Assembly: GCA_947259435.1 (NCBI GenBank)
Contig: CAMYMP010000058.1
Span: forward strand, 1 to 10,535
Direction of reading: 5' to 3'
DNA length: 10,535 nucleotides
Source: an uncultured Woeseiaceae bacterium
Lineage (GTDB): Bacteria > Pseudomonadota > Gammaproteobacteria > Woeseiales > Woeseiaceae
Under the pieces are notes generated by a model. The model saw nothing but the letters and a program-made list of their open reading frames with translations, was not told where the DNA came from and ran no database searches. How positions within the stretch are numbered: the stretch's first letter is position 1; each line of letters opens with the position of its first letter. The position numbers and the translations under genes were made by a program. This document shows, piece after piece, positions 6,045-10,535 of this stretch.

Positions 6045-6636
6045 CTTACTTCTCATTTGCGTATTGCTGTCTTCTCTCGCTGCGGATACCTGTCTGGCAC
6101 AGGCGAACTCCATCAATATTCTTTGCAGCGAATGCCGCGATCCGCATGACTATCCTGACGACTTTGCCAACTTCGCGTTTAACCAGATATATGGCCCCGA
6201 AGCTTGGTTGAGCTGTGATCAGGCGGATGATTTCTTCGTCTCCAACCTCGACAATCAAAGAGTGTATGTCGATGTTGACTTCGTTTTTCTGGGGGTCGGC
6301 GTTGAGGGATTTCTTTTGCCCTACTGGCCAACAAATATCCTGAAAATCACCTTGGCATTACCGAACGGCGATTTGATATCGGCATTCCGCAGCGTGTTCC
6401 AGACATCGCTGCCGGTGCCGGCCTCAACCGAAAGCAATCCGTATTACGATTCTGCTGGCGGCGCTCATGCGGATGACGACGACGGATACGACGAAGACGA
6501 AGACGATGTCGATCCAGACGGCGGAGAGTACGACTGGGAAGAGACAGAATCCGACGACTACGAGGGCAGCACGTGGATTGAAGATCCGGATGAGGACGGC
6601 AACTTCGAGGATGCCGACTGGTGCGAAGAATGTTGA
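6037..6636 (+). CDS. secreted acidic protein with two DxDxDG loops and terminal CxxC pairs
   Basis: The product has 199 residues and starts at 6037, where a signal peptide begins (R2, LLLICVLLSSL, cleavage near CLAQA at 19-23). The mature N-terminus carries CSEC (Cys30, Cys33) and a compact domain to about 130 with aromatic and hydrophobic stretches (NFAFNQIYGPEAWLSC, VYVDVDFVFLGVGVEGFLLPYW, ILKITLALPNGD). The last 56 residues hold about 30 Asp/Glu and no Lys or Arg. In them, D157-V-D-P-D-G...E168 and D183-P-D-E-D-G...D194 follow the spacing of EF-hand or thrombospondin-3 calcium loops. The protein ends in CEEC. Calcium binding and a disulfide between the ends are inferences. No family is recognised. 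The gene overlaps its upstream partner and converges on the globin gene 11 bases away. Confidence 0.75.
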   Translation: MRSLLLICVLLSSLAADTCLAQANSINILCSECRDPHDYPDDFANFAFNQIYGPEAWLSCDQADDFFVSNLDNQRVYVDVDFVFLGVGVEGFLLPYWPTNILKITLALPNGDLISAFRSVFQTSLPVPASTESNPYYDSAGGAHADDDDGYDEDEDDVDPDGGEYDWEETESDDYEGSTWIEDPDEDGNFEDADWCEEC

Positions 6637-6647
6637 GTACTTTGGCG

Positions 6648-7121
6648 CTAGTCCACGATTTCATCGAGCGTCGCGGCTGACGCGCTAACGAGTTCGTTCA
6701 TCGCCGGTTTATTGTACTTGAACTTCATATAGGCAATGCCTGGCGCGAGAACGACGCGCCAGGCCAGTTCGATCTCCTCGGTGAAGCCGACATCGAACAA
6801 ATGTACCGTTTCGATCAGGCTATCCAGCCAGAGATCGTAAAAGCCCGGATCGACATCGAGTTGCGTGACGCTATGGCGTTCGGCGATTCTGCGTAAATCG
6901 TCACTCGCCAATCGTTGTACGGAAAAATCAACCATGTGTTGAAGAGACATTGCAAGCATCTTCTTTTGTCGCTGCATGTCGGTGGCCGCGAACTGAAGCG
7001 CGATCGCATCTGACTTGGACATAAAGTTGTCGTAAAAGGCCTCAAGAAATTCGTCTGGATGAGATTCGTTGGCCATCGCCCGATCGTAGCTCTCGCGAAA
7101 AAACGTCAGGTAGTCTTTCAT
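6648..7121 (-). CDS. single-domain globin-like heme protein
   Basis: The product has 157 residues, the length of one globin fold with little extra. Landmark residues fit bacterial globins: Tyr30 in EAFYDNF (B10), Phe44 (CD1), Gln52 in TDMQRQKKML (likely E7), His83 in IAERHS as the proximal heme ligand (F8), then LDVDPGFYDLWLDSLIETV and a last helix AWRVVLAPGIAYMKFKY. A Tyr/Gln distal pocket is common in globins that bind oxygen or handle nitric oxide. The role here is not shown by the sequence. There is no reductase or sensor output domain, and no neighbour suggests a partner. The start is supported by a weak GGGA eight bases upstream. The gene is cytosolic, with no signal peptide. Confidence 0.8.
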   Translation of the reverse strand: MKDYLTFFRESYDRAMANESHPDEFLEAFYDNFMSKSDAIALQFAATDMQRQKKMLAMSLQHMVDFSVQRLASDDLRRIAERHSVTQLDVDPGFYDLWLDSLIETVHLFDVGFTEEIELAWRVVLAPGIAYMKFKYNKPAMNELVSASAATLDEIVD

Positions 7122-7220
7122 GCATTGTTTCCCAAAGGACAGTGCCGATTGCAGAGATCTCGCTTAAGTCTAGACGAGCCTTGCCGGGTACGCGAACTCC
7201 TCATCTCGATCGATCGGCAA

Positions 7221-7249
7221 CGGACATCTCAATCTGGCTGTACTAGACT
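7221..7249 (+). promoter_or_regulatory. possible sigma70 promoter for yjjX
   Basis: CGGACA (7221-7226, 4/6) and TAGACT (7244-7249, 4/6) are 17 bases apart. The transcript would carry the short leader ORF at 7269-7292 ahead of yjjX. The boxes are imperfect. Confidence 0.25.
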
Positions 7250-7268
7250 GATTCTGCGAGGAGATGCG

Positions 7269-7292
7269 ATGGGCAACTCCATTAAATCCTGA
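7269..7292 (+). other. 7-codon leader ORF (MGNSIKS) before yjjX
   Basis: The strongest ribosome-site-like sequence in this gap, GAGGAG at 7258-7263, precedes this tiny ORF rather than yjjX. The ORF ends 14 bases before the yjjX ATG, which itself has only a weak site. It may couple translation to yjjX, or the match may be chance. It has no run of one amino acid that would suggest classical attenuation. Confidence 0.3.
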
Positions 7293-7306
7293 TATCGAGC
7301 CGAAAA

Positions 7307-7849
7307 ATGAGAGTTGTAGTCGCCTCCCGAAACCCTGTGAAGATCGGCGCCGCCCGACGAGCGTTCACGACCGTATTCCCGGATGCGTCCGTCGAAATCA
7401 TGCCTGCCGATGTCCAGTCCGGCGCCGGCGATCAGCCCGACTCCGATGAAGCAACCCGCCGGGGTGCAAAAACCCGGGCCATGCGATCAGCAGTGAATGT
7501 TCCCGAGGCGGACTTCTGGGTAGGCCTCGAGGGCGGCATCGATATCGTCGACGATCAACTCATGGCCTTTGCGTGGATGGCGATACTCGGCAGCTCGGGC
7601 GACGTAAGCCAGGCAAGAAGCGTGACTTTGCCCTTGCCTCCGGCCGTGAAAGAACTCGTCGCTGGCGGCATGGAACTCGGCGAAGCTAACGATAGCGTAT
7701 TTTCAACCGTGAACAGCAAACAAGGTGGCGGGGCATTTGGTCTCTTGACAGATGGCTTGTATACGCGCGAAGGCATCTATAGCCAGACGCTGATTATCGC
7801 GCTGGTTCCGTTCGTCCATGCATTGTATCCGCAGTCGGACGCCGTGTGA
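7307..7849 (+). CDS. yjjX: inosine/xanthosine triphosphatase, YjjX family
   Basis: This 180-residue protein, close to the family's usual length, is a cytosolic house-cleaning phosphatase. The family hydrolyses non-canonical purine nucleotides (ITP, XTP), keeping hypoxanthine and xanthine out of nucleic acids. The start MRVVVASRNPVKIGAARRAF is the family's nucleotide-binding N-terminus. Further hallmarks are the SGAGDQPDSDEATRRGAKTRA segment (38-58), DFWVGLEGGID (69-79), which holds the acidic metal-site residues, and the C-terminal GGGAFGLLTDG...R..IYSQTLIIALVPF (140-169). An in-frame TAA at 7283-7285 excludes earlier starts. The ribosome site is weak. It converges on the ATPase-FHA gene, 19 bases away, with no terminator between them. 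Confidence 0.9.
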   Translation: MRVVVASRNPVKIGAARRAFTTVFPDASVEIMPADVQSGAGDQPDSDEATRRGAKTRAMRSAVNVPEADFWVGLEGGIDIVDDQLMAFAWMAILGSSGDVSQARSVTLPLPPAVKELVAGGMELGEANDSVFSTVNSKQGGGAFGLLTDGLYTREGIYSQTLIIALVPFVHALYPQSDAV

Positions 7850-7868
7850 CACATCGTCAAAAAGGAAT

Positions 7869-9248
7869 TCAGCCCTGCTGCGTGCCTTTGTTGGCAGCCA
7901 TGATTCGCTTTCGCGCTTTGAGGCGGCGCATGTCGATGAGATTTTTCATCTTGACCGTGTCTGGCGATTTCAGTAGTTCTGCGACCTCTTCACTGATCGG
8001 AGGCGCATTTTCGACTTTCAGACGATGATTACCCAAAGAGATGATGTCGTCGTCTTTGAGTATCGTGCTGCCGACTCTGACTGAGTTGACCGTTGTGCCG
8101 TTGGCACTATTCAGATCAAGCAGCACAAGCGCATCGGAGTAGAGGAGTAATACGGCGTGCATTTTGCTGATGAAGTCGTCTTCGATCACAATATCGGCAA
8201 AATCGGAGCGACCCACCAGCGTCTTTTTATCTGTAAGTGAACACTCCGCCAACGTTTCGCCGTCTCTCGTTACGATAAGCTGGGGCGGCAACGGACTCGC
8301 CGCTTCGTCAGCACCGAGAACCGGTAATTTGGAAGCCGGCTCTTCCTGGATTTCTTTCTTCGCCTCCGTATCGGAGAGGCGCAGCGGGAAATGTGCGGCA
8401 CGCCCTATAGCTTCCCGCGCGAACTGGTTCATCAAACCTGGCCAGCCGCCGGATTGCTGGTAGAGACGATCGCAGACATCGACCGGGAATACCGTATCGG
8501 CATTGTTTACGCCGCAAGCACCAAGCCTCGCGTGTAGATAGATAAGTGCTTCTCTAAGTGACAGCGGGCTGATCACGAAACTGCCGTCACTCCGACTAGC
8601 GAGACTGGCCATGCCGCGAGATTCGATCAGCGAGTTCAGCGCCTCGCCGCCGGACACGATGATACGAATCGCAAACCTCTCCTGTATCTCGAGTTGTGCG
8701 AGCGTATTCAGTACGCCCAGTGCGCTTGGATACTTGCGATCGACATTGTCGACAATCAGGATTGGCGGTTGCCAACTGCGCGCTTGCTGCATGGCGAATA
8801 CGCTCATCATCTTGATGAGTTCTTCGTTCGATTCGAGACTCGTCTCGTAGCCGAACTGTGCCAGCATCCTAGACAGTAACTCGCGCGGCTTGATGCGCGT
8901 GCCGTCTATGAGCGCAACGGCAGTCTCTCGGGGCAATTGTTCCGACAGGCGTCTCAAGATCGTCGTTTTGCCGGATAATCTCGGCCCCTGCAGCAGACCG
9001 ACGCCATTGTCATCGGTCAGGGCCGAGCGAACGAACAATAGTGCATCCTGGTGTGACTTGTAGGTCACGGTGACGAGGGCGCCTGCATCCTCTCCGAATG
9101 CCTGATCGCCAATCCAGCTTTTGTCTGCCCGCATTGTGAAACCGCTCTGGGATGTTGCTAAAGACGCCGACCTGATTATTAAACGACGCGGCGGTGAAAA
9201 AAGTTCCATTCGACAATAAGCTTTGACGAATTTCACACTTTTAGACAT
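7869..9248 (-). CDS. ExeA-like AAA ATPase with C-terminal FHA domain
   Basis: The longest form has 459 residues. From Met39 (ATG at 9134) comes a short lead with SHQDALLFVRSAL, then Walker A GPRLSGKT (88-95) and Walker B PPILIVDNVD (161-170), with Asn168 where many relatives have an acidic residue. A likely sensor strand (IRIIVSG) and a winged region with QQSGGWPGLMNQFAREA (265-280) follow, as in ExeA/MshM-type ATPases. An acidic linker (about 291-320) leads to an FHA domain (about 323-412) with its phosphothreonine-site residues intact: G346-R347-S348, S361-x-x-H364 and N383-G384. A basic tail ends the protein. It probably couples ATP-driven assembly or regulation to Ser/Thr phosphorylation, but no kinase gene is in view. 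Residues 1-38 look unconserved and none of the starts has a good ribosome site, so 9134 is a likely true start. Confidence 0.82.
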   Translation of the reverse strand: MSKSVKFVKAYCRMELFSPPRRLIIRSASLATSQSGFTMRADKSWIGDQAFGEDAGALVTVTYKSHQDALLFVRSALTDDNGVGLLQGPRLSGKTTILRRLSEQLPRETAVALIDGTRIKPRELLSRMLAQFGYETSLESNEELIKMMSVFAMQQARSWQPPILIVDNVDRKYPSALGVLNTLAQLEIQERFAIRIIVSGGEALNSLIESRGMASLASRSDGSFVISPLSLREALIYLHARLGACGVNNADTVFPVDVCDRLYQQSGGWPGLMNQFAREAIGRAAHFPLRLSDTEAKKEIQEEPASKLPVLGADEAASPLPPQLIVTRDGETLAECSLTDKKTLVGRSDFADIVIEDDFISKMHAVLLLYSDALVLLDLNSANGTTVNSVRVGSTILKDDDIISLGNHRLKVENAPPISEEVAELLKSPDTVKMKNLIDMRRLKARKRIMAANKGTQQG

Positions 9249-9339
9249 TTCATGGAGTTAGCGACGATAACGAAGGTGAATTTGGACTTCCGGGCCAGGT
9301 TTTTTTGGCGATTCGCGCCGCGGGCGATAGTTTGTCGTG

Positions 9340-9849
9340 ATGTGGGACTATCGTGGACAGCAGCGACCCGACTTCGCTATCGAGCCGGCAGCTGGCCAGG
9401 AATCGGTGTGGGACTATCCGCGGCCTCCCGTCACACAGGCATGCAGCCGCGTCGTCGAAGTCAAGGATGGCGATACCGTGATAGCCCGCACAAACAAGAG
9501 TTATCGGCTGCTGGAGACCGCGAGTCCACCGACCTATTACGTGCCGCCCGAAGATGTCGAGTGGGACCATCTGGTGGAATCGTCAGGCAGTTCCGTGTGT
9601 GAATGGAAAGGTGCCGCACGTTACTGGGCGCTGGCCGCAGATCCGGCAACGCCCGTCGCATGGGATTACCCGCGCCCCCGCGCACGGTTTGAGATTTTAA
9701 AGGGCTACGTCTCATTCTACCCGGGACGCATCGATTGCTTTGTCGACGGCGAGCGTGTCGCGCCACAGCCCGGCCATTTCTATGGCGGCTGGATTACCTC
9801 GAATGTCGTTGGCCCGTTTAAGGGCGAACCCGGCACGGGGCACTGGTAG
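9340..9849 (+). CDS. DUF427 domain protein
   Basis: The product has 169 residues from ATG 9340; a GTG at 9337 is in frame just before it. It matches the longer DUF427 proteins, in which two similar halves follow each other. WDYPRP (24-29) leads the first half, with VVEVKDGDTVIARTNKSYRLLE, PPTYYVPPEDV and CEWKGAARYW (87-96). A second AWDYPRP (107-113) leads the other, with YVSFYPGRIDCFVDGERV and the ending FYGGWITSNVVGPFKGEPGTGHW. The WKG and GPFKG motifs are family hallmarks. The function is not established. It is probably cytosolic, as no signal is present. It diverges from the ATPase-FHA gene and converges on the SGNH gene 23 bases away. The ribosome site is poor, so the start rests on family similarity. 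Confidence 0.85.
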   Translation: MWDYRGQQRPDFAIEPAAGQESVWDYPRPPVTQACSRVVEVKDGDTVIARTNKSYRLLETASPPTYYVPPEDVEWDHLVESSGSSVCEWKGAARYWALAADPATPVAWDYPRPRARFEILKGYVSFYPGRIDCFVDGERVAPQPGHFYGGWITSNVVGPFKGEPGTGHW

Positions 9850-9872
9850 GAAAACCTGCTTGCCCGCGAACA

Positions 9873-10535
9873 TCACCCATAATCACGCTGTAATGAAGCC
9901 TCCGTCGAGTAAATCATCGCCGCAAGCTGCCGGCTGAGTTTCTCGCGCCCGCCGCGAGCATTCATGTGATTGATATCGAGGAAATCGGCAGGCAGCAATT
10001 CGAAAGCCTGCCATGAAAGCATCGAAACTCCGAGCCGTTCACTGATATCGGTCATAAACGATGTGAGTCTGTCACTGCCGCAGGAGTCCTTTATCTCATC
10101 GGTCATTGTGCGATCCGCCGGATGCAGAAAGCACACCATGTTGTCCGACACCGCCTGCAGGGCACTCGCACCGTCAAACCAATCGGCCACGGCCCCCGCA
10201 TCAAATTCGATCTCACCCAGATACGCTCCTGCGATGACACGGTCGCGATCGCGCACCCAGTTCGGTTTCCGGTCTTTTTGCCGAGCCTCTTCCGGCGCAT
10301 TCCAGGCACCGGACGTTTCGACAAGCCACTGGAATTCCGGGCTCGTCCTTCGCCCGCGCAGCGATATCACGTTTCCCGAGAAATAATCGGGACCCAAATT
10401 GATGTCACCACTCGGCGGTGTGGTGCTCAGATGCATCGGATCGAACTCGTAAATTATCAACGGCACGCGCACATTGGCCGCAATGCACTGCCGCTTGATA
10501 AATTCGCACATCATGTGCATGCCGGACGCATTGAC
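9873..10535 (-). CDS. SGNH-hydrolase-like protein, C-terminal part (5' end outside window)
   Basis: About 220 codons are visible and the frame is open to the right edge, so the N-terminus, where the GDS-type nucleophile motif would sit, is missing. Near the end, FELLPADFLDINHMNARGGREKLSRQLA holds the D-x-x-H catalytic pair of SGNH hydrolases (Asp codon 9975-9977, His codon 9966-9968) followed by the usual Gly and helix. Earlier strands LIIYEFDP and DNMVCFLHPADR fit the central sheet of a flavodoxin-like SGNH fold. Such proteins include DltD/AlgX-like polysaccharide or cell-wall acyl-group enzymes. I cannot choose between them. An ATG at 10520 is present but is probably internal, because the protein-like frame continues past it. 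Confidence 0.6.
   Translation of the reverse strand, partial: VNASGMHMMCEFIKRQCIAANVRVPLIIYEFDPMHLSTTPPSGDINLGPDYFSGNVISLRGRRTSPEFQWLVETSGAWNAPEEARQKDRKPNWVRDRDRVIAGAYLGEIEFDAGAVADWFDGASALQAVSDNMVCFLHPADRTMTDEIKDSCGSDRLTSFMTDISERLGVSMLSWQAFELLPADFLDINHMNARGGREKLSRQLAAMIYSTEASLQRDYG

Noticed and set aside
7264..7449. ORF of 61 codons overlapping the yjjX start
   Set aside because: It is Arg/Cys-rich and out of frame with the clear YjjX sequence.
9252..9602. Plus-strand ORF of 116 codons overlapping the DUF427 start
   Set aside because: It is out of frame with the well-matched DUF427 sequence and is Arg-rich.
9970..10386. Plus-strand ORF of 138 codons opposite the SGNH-like gene
   Set aside because: Its Ser/Arg-rich composition is that of a shadow. 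The minus strand carries the D-x-x-H motif and continues to the window edge.
1..10535. CRISPR array, tRNA/rRNA gene, transposase, or defence/anti-phage module
   Set aside because: No regularly spaced repeats, cloverleaf, transposase motif or recognised defence family was seen on either strand. The ATPase-FHA gene alone is not enough to call a defence system.

Overview
The window looks like chromosomal DNA of a gammaproteobacterium. It has moderately GC-rich genes with strong GC third-position bias, Gram-negative export signals (several lipoboxes and signal peptides, a likely outer-membrane barrel), a YjjX-type NTPase and the end of an RND efflux pump. The lineage is an inference from gene content, perhaps a marine or sediment group. 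No tRNA, rRNA, CRISPR array, insertion sequence or phage module was recognised.

Layout. 1-448 (+): 3' end of an RND-family inner-membrane pump. 585-1082 (+): small exported beta-barrel protein with PagP-like features. 1265-2591 (+): a DUF4382-type lipoprotein gene whose lipoprotein signal lies in a different frame from its 400-codon body, so it is broken or mis-sequenced near 1385-1400. 2592-3031: a 440-base gap holding a GC-rich hairpin and a possible 57-codon minus-strand gene. 3032-4531 (+): TPR lipoprotein, followed by a tandem double-hairpin terminator at 4555-4608 that can work in both directions. 4744-5070 (-): small periplasmic protein, possibly shortened at its C-terminus and followed by an AT-rich stretch. 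5289-6636 (+): a two-gene overlapping operon encoding a membrane-anchored or lipidated helical protein and a secreted, very acidic protein with two DxDxDG calcium-type loops and CxxC pairs at both ends. 6648-7121 (-): single-domain globin. 7307-7849 (+): yjjX, preceded by a 7-codon leader ORF. 7869-9134/9248 (-): ExeA-like ATPase fused to a phosphothreonine-reading FHA domain. 9340-9849 (+): DUF427 protein. 9873-10535 (-): C-terminal part of an SGNH-hydrolase-like protein.

The genes do not form one pathway. Most are single transcription units, packed as convergent pairs with gaps of only 11-23 bases (6636/6648, 7849/7869, 9849/9873). The common theme of the left half is the cell envelope: pump, outer-membrane barrel and exported or lipidated proteins. 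The right half is mostly cytosolic: heme globin, nucleotide clean-up and an ATPase-FHA protein. The least familiar unit is the overlapping secreted pair at 5289-6636.
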